The position numbers were made by a program, and so were the translations under genes. This document shows positions 32,656 through 41,181 of a DNA stretch of 64,000 nucleotides, piece by piece. Source of the DNA: Duganella sp. BJB480. Lineage in GTDB: Bacteria > Pseudomonadota > Gammaproteobacteria > Burkholderiales > Burkholderiaceae_D. Each line of letters starts with the position of its first letter. Within the stretch, counting starts at the first letter, position 1. Where the stretch lies: positions 310,001-374,000 of the forward strand of contig QVIN01000007.1 of assembly GCA_003416985.1 (NCBI GenBank), in the 5' to 3' direction. Below the pieces are notes generated by a model. It had not been told where the DNA came from, did no database searches, and saw only the letters and a program-made list of their open reading frames with translations.

Positions 32656-33297
32656 ATGAAATTTTCGACTTTGAGCGCCGTCGCGGCGCTGATGCTGGCC
32701 GCCGCGCTGTCCGCCTGCGGCGGCAAGGCCCAATTCGCCGTGCAGGGCACCATCGACGGCTTGAACAACAACGGCCTGGTGCTGGCCAACGGCAGCGACA
32801 CGCTGCCGGTGGCGTCCGGCGCCACCAGCTTCACGATGCCGCGCCAGATTTCCTACGGCACCGACTACAACGTCACCGTGCTGACCAACCCGGCGCACCA
32901 GAACTGCGCGCCGGTCTCGGGCGCCTCCGGCTCGGCCGGCCACACGGTGTCGATCGCCGTGGCGATCCGCTGCCAGCAGAACACCTACGCGGTGGGCGGC
33001 TACTTCACCGGCCTGTTCCCGAACAACGACGCCACCGCCACCACCACCGCCACCCCGCGCGTGGTGGTGCTACTCAACGGTTCGACCGGCGGCCAGGTCT
33101 CGGTGTCGAGCGCCAGCGCCTCCGACACCACGCTGGGCAAGGGCGAGTTCGCGTTGCCGGCGGTGGCCGACGGCGCGGCCTACGGCGTGACCATCCTGTC
33201 GCAGCCGGCCGACATCAACTGCACGCTGACCAACAACACCGGCGTGGTCAACGGCGTCACCGTCAGCAACATGATCCTGAGCTGCAAGCCGAAGTAA
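32656..33297 (+). CDS. Lipoprotein with two beta-rich modules
   Basis: 213 residues from MKFSTLSAVAALMLAAALSA, with TTGGAG upstream; lipobox LSAC-GGK. Two modules as in the preceding gene: FAVQGTIDGLNNNGLVLANG ... CQQ and YAVGGYFTGLFP ... LSC. The shared phrases GVTILSQPAD / GVTVLSQPVD show common descent. A low-complexity Thr/Ala stretch (DATATTTATPR) lies in the second module. A strong rho-independent terminator follows at 33429-33458. Confidence 0.82.
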   Translation: MKFSTLSAVAALMLAAALSACGGKAQFAVQGTIDGLNNNGLVLANGSDTLPVASGATSFTMPRQISYGTDYNVTVLTNPAHQNCAPVSGASGSAGHTVSIAVAIRCQQNTYAVGGYFTGLFPNNDATATTTATPRVVVLLNGSTGGQVSVSSASASDTTLGKGEFALPAVADGAAYGVTILSQPADINCTLTNNTGVVNGVTVSNMILSCKPK

Positions 33298-33428
33298 GCG
33301 CGGGGAGGAAGCGGGAGACAGTTATTCGTTATCGTGATGATCGATATTCGAAAAATAAAGTTGCGTTATATGCCGCGTCGCAGCATACTGCACCTGTCTC
33401 CTCCACTTCTTGCAAAGGAATTGGATTT

Positions 33429-33458
33429 AGCCCGCTTTCACCAGCGGGCTTTTTTTTT
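33429..33458 (+). terminator. Rho-independent terminator after the lipoprotein pair
   Basis: AGCCCGCT (33429-33436) pairs with AGCGGGCT (33443-33450) around a six-base loop, followed by eight T. A textbook intrinsic terminator on the plus strand, ending transcription of the lipoprotein genes before the palindromic repeat. Confidence 0.92.
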
Positions 33459-33474
33459 GCCAATTTACAATTTG

Positions 33475-33572
33475 CAATTTGGGGTCAAGTCTGACATTCG
33501 GACACGGGCTCTGCCGTAGTGCGCGCACTACGGCAGAGCCCGTGTCCGAATGTCAGACTTGACCCCAAATTG
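33475..33572. repeat. Palindromic repeat element, copy 3 (98-base perfect palindrome)
   Basis: The core 33481-33566 has the same 26-base ends as the other copies (GGGGTCAAGTCTGACATTCG...). Here the whole 86 bases are a perfect palindrome with no loop (centre TGCGCGCA), and the flanking CAATTT (33475-33480) and AAATTG (33567-33572) extend it to 98 bases. It ends two bases before the rsmA stop codon. Such a long perfect palindrome could extrude as a cruciform and is usually unstable. Confidence 0.95.
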
Positions 33573-33574
33573 AT

Positions 33575-34342
33575 TTACAGCAGGTTGGCCAGCGCCACGT
33601 ATTGGGCCAGGCCCACCGTCTCCGGACGCATGGTCGGGTCGATGCCGGCTTCGACGATCTGCGCCTCGGTGAACATGCCGGCCAGGCAGTTGCGGATCAC
33701 CTTGCGCCGCTGCGAGAACGCCTTCAGCACCACCGCCTCCAGCTTGGCGCCGTCGCACGCCAGCGGCTTTTCCACCGGAATCATGCGCACGATCGCCGAC
33801 TCCACCTTCGGCGGCGGATCGAACGCTTCCGGCGGCACCACGAACAGCAGCGACATGTCGTAGCGCCATTGCAGCATCACCGACAGCCGCCCGTAGGTCT
33901 TGCTGCCCGGCTCGGCCACCATGCGCTCCACCACTTCCTTCTGCAGCATGAAATGCTGGTCCTGCACCTGCGGCGCGAACGCCGCCAGGTGGAACAGCAG
34001 CGGGCTGGAGATGTTGTACGGCAGGTTGCCCACCACCCGCAGCTTGCGCCCGGCCGGCACCGGGATGCTGCCGAAGTCGAACTTGAGCGCGTCGCCGGCG
34101 TGGATGGTCAGCCTGGCCGGGTTGTAGGTCTTCTCCAGCCGCGCCACCAGGTCGCGGTCGAGCTCGACCACGTGCATCTTGTCCAGCGTTCGCATCAGCT
34201 GCTCGGTCATCGCGCCCAGGCCGGGCCCGATCTCGACCATCGTGTCGTCCGCCGCCGGGGCGATCGCCTCGGTGATGCTGGAGAGGACGTATTTGTCGTG
34301 TAAAAAGTTTTGGCCGAAGCGTTTGCGGGCGACGTGTTTCAT
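33575..34342 (-). CDS. rsmA: 16S rRNA dimethyladenosine transferase
   Basis: 255 residues from MKHVARKRFGQNFLHDKYVL. Dimethylates two adjacent adenines near the 3' end of 16S rRNA. SAM-binding EIGPGLGAMTEQL, acidic VELDRDLVARL and the catalytic NLPYNISSPLLF are intact. Its start overlaps the pdxA stop by four bases, the standard surA-pdxA-rsmA arrangement. Confidence 0.97.
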   Translation of the reverse strand: MKHVARKRFGQNFLHDKYVLSSITEAIAPAADDTMVEIGPGLGAMTEQLMRTLDKMHVVELDRDLVARLEKTYNPARLTIHAGDALKFDFGSIPVPAGRKLRVVGNLPYNISSPLLFHLAAFAPQVQDQHFMLQKEVVERMVAEPGSKTYGRLSVMLQWRYDMSLLFVVPPEAFDPPPKVESAIVRMIPVEKPLACDGAKLEAVVLKAFSQRRKVIRNCLAGMFTEAQIVEAGIDPTMRPETVGLAQYVALANLL

Positions 34343-35463
34343 GTTTGTTCTTGGTTGAGGTGAAGGGAGGCGTTGGCCATCGCCACGGCGGTGTCGAGCG
34401 CGGCGTCCATGCTGCCGCAGTCGGCCAGGCCCAGGCCTTGCGCGGCCAGGTCCAGCGCCGTGCCGTGGTCGACCGAGGTGCGGATCAGCGGCAGGCCCAG
34501 CGTGATGTTGACGCCGCGCCCGAAGGTGGCGTACTTGAGCACCGGCAGGCCCTGGTCGTGGTACATGGCCAGCACGCAGTCGGCGTCCTGCAGGTATTTG
34601 GGCTGGAACAGCGTGTCGGCCGGGTACGGGCCGCGCGCGTCGATGCCGCGCGCCTGCGCCGCCGCGATGGCCGGCGCGATGATGTCGATCTCCTCGCGCC
34701 CCAGGTAGCCGCCCTCGCCCGCGTGCGGGTTCAGGCCGCACACCAGGATGCGTGGCGCGGCGATGCCGAACTTGGCGCGCAGGTCGTGGTCGATGATGTC
34801 GAGCACGCGCGCCAGGCCGTCCCGGCTCAGCGCGGCCGCCACGTCCTTGAGCGGCAGGTGGGTGGTGGCCAGCGCCACGCGCAGCGGCGGCGGCGTGGGC
34901 TGCGTTGGCCCGGCCGCCGGCTGGCCCGCCAGCATCATCACCACCTGCGGCGTGCCGGTGCGCTCGGCGAAGTATTCGGTGTGGCCGGAGAACGGCACGC
35001 CGGCGTCGTTGATGGTGCTCTTTTGCAGCGGCGCGGTGACCACCGCCTCGAACCAGCCGGCGCCCACGCCCTCGATGGCGGCGTCCAGGGTGGCCAGCAC
35101 GCTGCGGCCGTTTTCCTTGTCCAGCCGGCCCGGCACGACGTGCGCCGCCAGCGGCACGTCGATCACCGTCACGCGCTCCGGCCCGAAGTGCGGCAGGCCG
35201 CCGTGGCGCACCGCCTGCAAGGACAGCGCCGACAGCTTGATCTCGGGATCGATGTAGCTGGCCGTCATGGCCAGGAAGGCGGCGTCGCCCAGCAGCACGC
35301 AGTTGACCTCGGCGCGGCGCGCCCAGGCGGCGCGGATCGCCAGCTCGGGGCCGATGCCGGCCGGCTCGCCGACGGTGACGGCGATGGCCGGACGGGCGCC
35401 GCGCGCGCGGCGGGCGGTGGCGGGGCGCAGCGCGCTGCGCCCGGTGTGTAGAGTGGCGCTCAC
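34339..35463 (-). CDS. pdxA: 4-hydroxythreonine-4-phosphate dehydrogenase
   Basis: 374 residues. NAD-dependent enzyme of the DXP-dependent pyridoxal phosphate pathway. It has AVTVGEPAGIGPEL at the start and three metal-ligand His regions: PFSGHTEYFAERTG, CGLNPHAGEGGYLG and AMYHDQGLPVLKY. It carries a short Pro-rich insertion (GQPAAGPTQPTPPP) and an Arg/Ala-rich N-terminal extension of about 24 residues compared with typical PdxA, so a later start is conceivable. 19 bases after surA. Confidence 0.96.
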   Translation of the reverse strand: MSATLHTGRSALRPATARRARGARPAIAVTVGEPAGIGPELAIRAAWARRAEVNCVLLGDAAFLAMTASYIDPEIKLSALSLQAVRHGGLPHFGPERVTVIDVPLAAHVVPGRLDKENGRSVLATLDAAIEGVGAGWFEAVVTAPLQKSTINDAGVPFSGHTEYFAERTGTPQVVMMLAGQPAAGPTQPTPPPLRVALATTHLPLKDVAAALSRDGLARVLDIIDHDLRAKFGIAAPRILVCGLNPHAGEGGYLGREEIDIIAPAIAAAQARGIDARGPYPADTLFQPKYLQDADCVLAMYHDQGLPVLKYATFGRGVNITLGLPLIRTSVDHGTALDLAAQGLGLADCGSMDAALDTAVAMANASLHLNQEQT

Positions 35464-35482
35464 GCGGGTTCCCCTGGTTGGC

Positions 35483-36928
35483 TTACTTGGCGGCGGCGCC
35501 GTCGTCGGTGCGGAATTCCACGTAGGCGCGGTCGCGCACCTCGCGCTGCCAGCTCTCGGCCGCCTCCTCGACCTTGCGTTCGCGGATGGCCTGGCGCGCG
35601 TTGTTGCGCTCGCGCTCCTTGGAGACGTCGTCGCTCTTGCGCTCGAGCACCTCGATCAGGTGCACGCCGAAGCTGGTCTCGACCGGCTGGCTCACTTCAC
35701 CGATCTTGAGGGCGTTGATGGCGGCCTCGAACTCCGGCGTGACGTCGCCCGGATACAGCCAGCCCAGGTCGCCGCCCTTGGCGGCCGAGCCGTCGTTCGA
35801 CACCAGCCGCGCCAGGTCCTCGAACTTGGCCGCGTGGTTGTCCAGGCGCTCCTTCAGTTCCAGCAGCTTGCGCTTGGCGTCGGCCACGCTCATGGTCGGC
35901 GTGACCTTGATCAGGATGTGGCGCGCGTGGGTCTGCTGCACGGCGGCCACGGCCTGCGCCTCGGCCAGGCTGCGGCGGTCGACCGCCTTGAGGATGTGGA
36001 ACGCGCCCACGCTCTTGATGATCGGCGTGACCTGGCCCGGCTTGAGCTTGGAGAGCGCCTCGGCGAACACCGGCGGCAGCCGCTCGGGCTGGCGCCAGCC
36101 GACCACGCCGCCCTGCAGGGCGTCGCTGGCGTCCGAGTAGGTGGCGGCCATCTTGGCGAAGTCGGCGCCGGTGCGCAGCTGGCGCATCACTTCCTCGGCG
36201 CGCGCGCGGCGCTGGGCGATCACCTCGGCGGTGGCGTTGTCCGGGATGCGCACCATGATCTGCGAGATGTTGATCTCGAACTGCTCGGCGGCGGCCGCCT
36301 TCTCGGCCGCCAGGAAGCTGTCCACCTCGGCCTCGGAGATCTGGATCTTGGCGTCCACCTCGTGCTCGCGCAGGCGCTGCATGATGATCTCCTCGCGGAT
36401 CTGCTCGCGGAAGGCGGCGTACGGCGTGCCGTCCTTCTCCATCTGGTTGCGCAAGTCCTGCACGCTGAGCTTTTGCGCCTCGGCGATGCGGCCGATGGCG
36501 CGGTCGAGCTGCTGGTCGTCGACCCGCACGCCCATCTCCTTGGCCATCTGCAGCTGGGCGCGCTCGACGATCATGCGTTCGAGCAGCTGGCGGCGCAGGT
36601 CGGCCGGGTCCGGCATCTGCACGTTCTGCGCCTTCATGCGCGCGGTGACGTCCTTGATGCGGTTGGTCAGCTCGCGCTGGGTGATGACGTCGTCGTTGAC
36701 CACCACCACGATGGAGTCGATCGCCACGTTGCCGGTCTCGCCGGGCGGCAGGAAGCCCTTGCCGTCGGACTTGGCGGCCGCGGCGGGCGCGGCCGGGGCG
36801 GCGGCGACCGGGGCGGCGGCCGCCGCCGGGGCGGCCGGCGCGGCGGCCGGCTTCTTCGAGAACAGGCTGCAACCGCCCAGGGCGGTGGTGCACAACAGGA
36901 CTGCGAGAATTTTCGTTTCGAACTTCAT
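35483..36928 (-). CDS. surA: Periplasmic chaperone / peptidyl-prolyl isomerase SurA, predicted lipoprotein
   Basis: 481 residues from MKFETKILAVLLCTTALGGC. SurA escorts outer-membrane proteins to the BAM complex. N-terminal chaperone domain (IDSIVVVVNDDVITQRELTN, RRQLLERMIVERAQLQMAKE) and two parvulin domains (first around FEINISQIMVRIP..., second around THARHILIKVTPTMS ... GGDLGWLYPGDV). Unusually, the signal ends in a lipobox LGG-C20 with Ser at +2, followed by an Ala/Pro linker of about 35 residues. This predicts an outer-membrane-anchored form rather than the soluble E. coli type. Between lptD and pdxA. Confidence 0.94.
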   Translation of the reverse strand: MKFETKILAVLLCTTALGGCSLFSKKPAAAPAAPAAAAAPVAAAPAAPAAAAKSDGKGFLPPGETGNVAIDSIVVVVNDDVITQRELTNRIKDVTARMKAQNVQMPDPADLRRQLLERMIVERAQLQMAKEMGVRVDDQQLDRAIGRIAEAQKLSVQDLRNQMEKDGTPYAAFREQIREEIIMQRLREHEVDAKIQISEAEVDSFLAAEKAAAAEQFEINISQIMVRIPDNATAEVIAQRRARAEEVMRQLRTGADFAKMAATYSDASDALQGGVVGWRQPERLPPVFAEALSKLKPGQVTPIIKSVGAFHILKAVDRRSLAEAQAVAAVQQTHARHILIKVTPTMSVADAKRKLLELKERLDNHAAKFEDLARLVSNDGSAAKGGDLGWLYPGDVTPEFEAAINALKIGEVSQPVETSFGVHLIEVLERKSDDVSKERERNNARQAIRERKVEEAAESWQREVRDRAYVEFRTDDGAAAK

Positions 36929-37008
36929 CTTAAGAACGCTCATGAGTCAGGTGACAACAATCAAATAGCGCCCGCCGCGACAAGCAGCGGCGGACGCCCG
37001 GGGTCTTG

Positions 37009-39282
37009 CTAGCGGCCGTAGCCTTCGTTCAAACGCTGGTAGCCGGGGATGCTGTTCTTCATCGCCTCCAGCGGGCTGCCCACGCCCAGGTGCGACAGGC
37101 CGTTCAACTCGAGCTGGAAGAAGATCGGCGTCGACGCCTTGGTCGAGGTGGTCACGAAGCGCTGCGCGCCCATGCGGAACACCCAGCAGTCGCCGTTGTA
37201 TTCCAGCCCGACCAGGCTCTCCAGGATCTTCTTGTCCTGCACCGAGTAGCTGACCCGGCCCACGCCGTACCAGCGCTGGAAGATCGGCCACTGGCTCGAC
37301 AGCTCGATATTCTTGAAGCTGCCGCGCAGGTAGCGGTAGCCGACGTTGAGCACCTTCTTCTGCCCCGGCGACCATTGCGCGGTGTAGCTCTCGGACACCA
37401 CGCGGCGCGAGCTGGGGCTGTACTGCACCGCGCTGTCGAAGCCCCAGGTCTCGGAGATGCGCCCGGTCGCGGCCAGCAGCATGTCCGAGCGCGAGTCCAC
37501 CACCGGCGTGCTCGAGGCCAGCTGCACGCGCTGGTCGCGGAAATAGAAGCGCTGGCCGAACGCCAGGCGCAGCGTCTCGGCGCCGGCCGCGTCCAGGAAG
37601 CGCGACACCAGCGCGGCGGTCAGCTGGTTGGCGTCGCCGATGCGGTCCGAGCCGACGAAGCGGTTCTCGCTGAAGATCTGGCTGAAGTTGAAGGTGGCGG
37701 CGTCGGTGTCGAAGGTCGGGAACTGGCTCTGGTCGCGGTACGGCGTGTTCACGTAGAACAGGCGCGGCTCGAGCGTCTGGGTCATGTCGCGGCCGGCGAA
37801 CTTGATGTCGCGCTCGAACACCAGACCGGAGTCCAGCGAGAACGTCGGCACCACCCGCGACAGGTTCTCGGACGCCTGCGTGCCGTAGGCGTCGAGCTGG
37901 TAGCTGGCCAGGTTGACCATCAGCTTGGGCGTGACGAAGTAGCTGGGGCCGACGATCGGGTAGCTCACCTGCGGGATCGCCACCAGCCGCGTGCCGTTGA
38001 TCAGGGTCGGGTGGTAGAAGCGGGTCAGCTCGCTGTCGAGCGCCCAGTCGAAGCCGCCGGCCACGTCGTACTGGGCCGCGTGCAGGTTGATCGCCGGCAG
38101 CCGGTCGTACGGGCGCGAGACGAACAGCGAGGGGTCGACCGCCGATTCCGGGTCCTGCAGCACCTGGTACTTCTGCACCCGCGCGGTCAGGGTCCAGAAC
38201 TCGCCGTGGTAGTCGGTGCGCAGCTCGCGCAGCAGCTGGCGCTCGGTCGAGCTCGACACGGTCTTGGAGAAATCGTTCGGATAGTTGTTGTCCGACGCCG
38301 CCCGCAGGCTCCAGCTGTAGGCCCAGTCCTTGGACAGCTCCTGGGTGTGGACCGACTTGATCATCCAGCGGTCGGTCGAGCCGCCGGCCGTCGGCGGCAC
38401 GTACTGCTTGTCGTGCGGCAGGTACTCGACATAGGTCTCGCCCTGGTACAGGCCGCCGGCGGCCTCGCCCAGGTAGCGGCCGTTGGCGCCCAGCTGGAAG
38501 CCGCGCCGCGGGATGATTTTCGGGTACACCGTCAGGTCGCGGTTGGGCGCGATGTTGAAGTAGTACGGCACGGTCAGCTCGGCCGCGCCCTTGGAGCCGA
38601 AGCCCGGCATCGGCGACAGCCAGCCCGAGCGGCGCGCGCCCGACAGCGAGAACGACATCGCCGGCGTGCCCAGGATCGGCACGTCCTTGAAATAGATGAT
38701 GGTCTGGCCGGCGGTGCCGACGTCGCGCCCGGAGTCCAGGTTCAGCGTGTTCGAGCGCAGATACCAGTCCGGGTTCGGGCCCTGGCAGGTGCTGTAGGTG
38801 CCGTTGACCACCACCGCCTCGTCCTCGTTGACGAAGTTGATGCGCTCGGCCTTGCCCTGGGCGTGGTTGGCCTCCAGCTGGTACGTCGGGTTGAGCATAT
38901 AGCCCTTGCCGCTGTCCATGTTCAGCTTGAGCTCGTCGCCGGTGAAGTAGTCGCCGAAGCGCCAGATCTTCACATGGCCCTTGGCCTCGACCTCGTCCTC
39001 GACCTGGCGGTAGCACGCGGTGTCGGCCTTGACCCGGGTCTTGTCCTTGACCAGCTCGGCGTCGCGCTCGAGCGTGATCTCACGCTCGGGGCGGCCGCTG
39101 ATGTCCTCGGCCTGGATGGTGGTGACCGCGTTCTTGTCCTCCACCCGCGGCGCGCGCGCCTTCGGCGGCAGGCTCTGGGCGTGGGCCGGCAGGGCCGCGA
39201 TGGCGGCGGCGATGGCAGTCAGGGCAAACGCCCAGCGATGCGGGGTAGTGGGGGGGGCCGGAAGCCAGCGCATGCGACTCAT
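37009..39282 (-). CDS. lptD: LPS-assembly protein LptD
   Basis: 757 residues from MSRMRWLPAPPTTPHRW; the ATG at 39273 (MRWLPAPP) is an alternative, and neither has a strong ribosome site. Signal peptide ending AHA. N-terminal periplasmic OstA/beta-jellyroll domain (TTIQAEDISGRPEREITLER) then a large outer-membrane beta barrel (for example RYLRGSFKNIELSSQWPIFQ, LVGLEYNGDCWVFRM). Conserved Cys are in KADTACYRQ, TYSTCQGPN and NGDCWVF; the C-terminal site has a single Cys rather than the adjacent pair of E. coli. Works with LptE (19299-19892). First gene of lptD-surA-pdxA-rsmA. Confidence 0.95.
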   Translation of the reverse strand: MSRMRWLPAPPTTPHRWAFALTAIAAAIAALPAHAQSLPPKARAPRVEDKNAVTTIQAEDISGRPEREITLERDAELVKDKTRVKADTACYRQVEDEVEAKGHVKIWRFGDYFTGDELKLNMDSGKGYMLNPTYQLEANHAQGKAERINFVNEDEAVVVNGTYSTCQGPNPDWYLRSNTLNLDSGRDVGTAGQTIIYFKDVPILGTPAMSFSLSGARRSGWLSPMPGFGSKGAAELTVPYYFNIAPNRDLTVYPKIIPRRGFQLGANGRYLGEAAGGLYQGETYVEYLPHDKQYVPPTAGGSTDRWMIKSVHTQELSKDWAYSWSLRAASDNNYPNDFSKTVSSSTERQLLRELRTDYHGEFWTLTARVQKYQVLQDPESAVDPSLFVSRPYDRLPAINLHAAQYDVAGGFDWALDSELTRFYHPTLINGTRLVAIPQVSYPIVGPSYFVTPKLMVNLASYQLDAYGTQASENLSRVVPTFSLDSGLVFERDIKFAGRDMTQTLEPRLFYVNTPYRDQSQFPTFDTDAATFNFSQIFSENRFVGSDRIGDANQLTAALVSRFLDAAGAETLRLAFGQRFYFRDQRVQLASSTPVVDSRSDMLLAATGRISETWGFDSAVQYSPSSRRVVSESYTAQWSPGQKKVLNVGYRYLRGSFKNIELSSQWPIFQRWYGVGRVSYSVQDKKILESLVGLEYNGDCWVFRMGAQRFVTTSTKASTPIFFQLELNGLSHLGVGSPLEAMKNSIPGYQRLNEGYGR

Positions 39283-39380
39283 GAAAAGAAGGGAGGAAAC
39301 ACCATGACAGGCGATTTTTTGATTTGAATCCCTTATTATATGGGAATCTTCACCCAACACCGGATTCCGGGCCCCGCTTA

Positions 39381-40436
39381 ATGTCTTTATTACAGAATTT
39401 AACTTCCGATACATCTTCCGACCCGCGCCTGGAACAGCTGACCGCCTGGCTGGCCACGCTGAACGTGGTGGACGCCGCCAGCGCCCGTCCGGCCTCGGCC
39501 GACGCCAGCTTCCGCCGCTACTTCCGCGTCGATGTGTTGCCTGAACAGCAAGCCGCGCTGGGCGCCACGCTGGTCGTCATGGACGCACCGCCCGAGCGCG
39601 AGAACGTGCTGGCCTTCGTCAAGCTGGACGAAATGCTGGCCCACGCCGGCGTCAGCGTGCCGCGCATCGTCGCCACCGACTACGAGCGCGGCTTCCTGCT
39701 GATGTCCGACCTGGGCGTGACCACCTACCTGCAGGTGCTCAACCACGACAACGCCTCGACCATGTACGCCGAGGCGCTGGAGGCGCTGGTCAAGTTCCAG
39801 CTGACCAGCCAGCCCGGCGTGCTGCCCGAGTACGACCGCGCCTTCATGCTGCGCGAGATGAATCTGTTCCCCGAGTGGTACATCGGCAAGCACCTGAACG
39901 CCACGCTGAGCGACAAGCAGGCCGCCGAGCTGCAGGGCGTGTTCGACGCCATCCTGGCCAACGTCACGGCCCAGCAGCAGGTGTATGTGCACCGCGACTT
40001 CCACTCGCGCAACCTGATGTGGATGGACGCCGGCAACCCCGGCGTGCTGGACTTCCAGGACGCGCTGTACGGCCCGATGACCTACGACCTGGCCTCGCTG
40101 CTGCGCGACGCCTACGTGCAGTGGGACGAGGAGCTGGTGCTGGACTGGGCGATCCGCTACTGGCAGCACGCCAAGGCGGTCGGCCTGCCGGTCAACCCGG
40201 ACATCGACGGCTTCTACCAGGACTTCGAGTACGCCGGCCTGCAGCGCCACCTGAAGATCCTCGGCCTGTTCTGCCGCCTGAACTACCGCGACGGCAAGGA
40301 CCAGTACCTGCACGACCTGCCGACCGTGATGGACTACGTGCGCAAGACCGCCGGCCGCTACAAGGAGCTGCGCCCGCTGGTGCGCCTGCTCGACCAGCTG
40401 GAAGACAAGCGGCCGCAAGTCGGCTACACCTTCTGA
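39381..40436 (+). CDS. amgK: N-acetylmuramate/N-acetylglucosamine anomeric kinase AmgK
   Basis: 351 residues from MSLLQNLTSDTSSDPRLEQL. Aminoglycoside-phosphotransferase fold with ASFRRYFRVD near the start, the catalytic loop VYVHRDFHSRNLMWM and the metal-binding GVLDFQDALYGPMTYDLASL. With a MurU gene directly downstream it is best read as AmgK, which phosphorylates the anomeric position of MurNAc/GlcNAc in the cell-wall recycling route described in Pseudomonas. Divergent from lptD with 98 bases between starts. Confidence 0.9.
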   Translation: MSLLQNLTSDTSSDPRLEQLTAWLATLNVVDAASARPASADASFRRYFRVDVLPEQQAALGATLVVMDAPPERENVLAFVKLDEMLAHAGVSVPRIVATDYERGFLLMSDLGVTTYLQVLNHDNASTMYAEALEALVKFQLTSQPGVLPEYDRAFMLREMNLFPEWYIGKHLNATLSDKQAAELQGVFDAILANVTAQQQVYVHRDFHSRNLMWMDAGNPGVLDFQDALYGPMTYDLASLLRDAYVQWDEELVLDWAIRYWQHAKAVGLPVNPDIDGFYQDFEYAGLQRHLKILGLFCRLNYRDGKDQYLHDLPTVMDYVRKTAGRYKELRPLVRLLDQLEDKRPQVGYTF

Positions 40437-40446
40437 GGCGGCGCGC

Positions 40447-41181
40447 ATGAAAGCCATGATCTTCGCCGCCGGACGCGGCGAGCGTATGCGTCCGCTGACC
40501 GACACCACGCCCAAGCCGCTGCTCAAGGTGCGCGGCCGGCCGCTGATCGTCTGGCACATCCTCAACCTGGTGCGGGCCGGCATCACCGAGATCGTCATCA
40601 ACCACGCCCACCTGGGCGAGCAGATCGAGCAGGCGCTGGGCGACGGCAGCCAGTTCGGCGCCAAGCTGCTGTACTCGCGCGAAACCACCGCGCTGGAAAC
40701 CGCCGGCGGCATCGCCACCGCGCGCCACCTGCTGGGCGAGGAGCCGTTCGTGGCGGTGTCGGGCGACATCTACATGCCCTACTTCGACTTCGCGCAGGTC
40801 AAGGACGTGTTGCACGACAAGGACATGTGGGGCAATCCCTACCCGGCCGACCAGCGCGACATCTGCTGGCTGTACCTGGTGCCCAACCCGGACTTCCACC
40901 CCGAGGGCGACTTCGGCCTGACCATGTACACGCTGAGCAACGAGGGCTCGCCCAAATGGACCTTCGGTAACGTCGGCGTCTACCGGCCCGAAATGTTCGA
41001 CGGCATCGCGCCCGGCGAACACGCCAAGCTGGGCCCGCTGATCCGCGCCTACATCGACAAGAAGCAGGTCGGCGGCGAGGTGTACGAGGGCGAATGGCAC
41101 AACCTGGGCACGGTGCAGCAGCTCGACCTGCTCAACGCGCCGCCGGCCACGCGCCTGGCCGCCGCCAAGGGCGTGCAGTGA
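40447..41181 (+). CDS. murU: N-acetylmuramate alpha-1-phosphate uridylyltransferase MurU
   Basis: 244 residues. Nucleotidyltransferase signature MIFAAGRGERMRPLTDTTPK, then PLLKVRGRPLIVWHI, the SGDIYMPYFDF acceptor motif and WTFGNVGVYRPEMF. It converts MurNAc-1-phosphate to UDP-MurNAc, letting the cell rebuild peptidoglycan precursor without the fosfomycin-sensitive MurA step. Ten bases after amgK and one-base overlap (TGATG) with pepP. Confidence 0.92.
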   Translation: MKAMIFAAGRGERMRPLTDTTPKPLLKVRGRPLIVWHILNLVRAGITEIVINHAHLGEQIEQALGDGSQFGAKLLYSRETTALETAGGIATARHLLGEEPFVAVSGDIYMPYFDFAQVKDVLHDKDMWGNPYPADQRDICWLYLVPNPDFHPEGDFGLTMYTLSNEGSPKWTFGNVGVYRPEMFDGIAPGEHAKLGPLIRAYIDKKQVGGEVYEGEWHNLGTVQQLDLLNAPPATRLAAAKGVQ

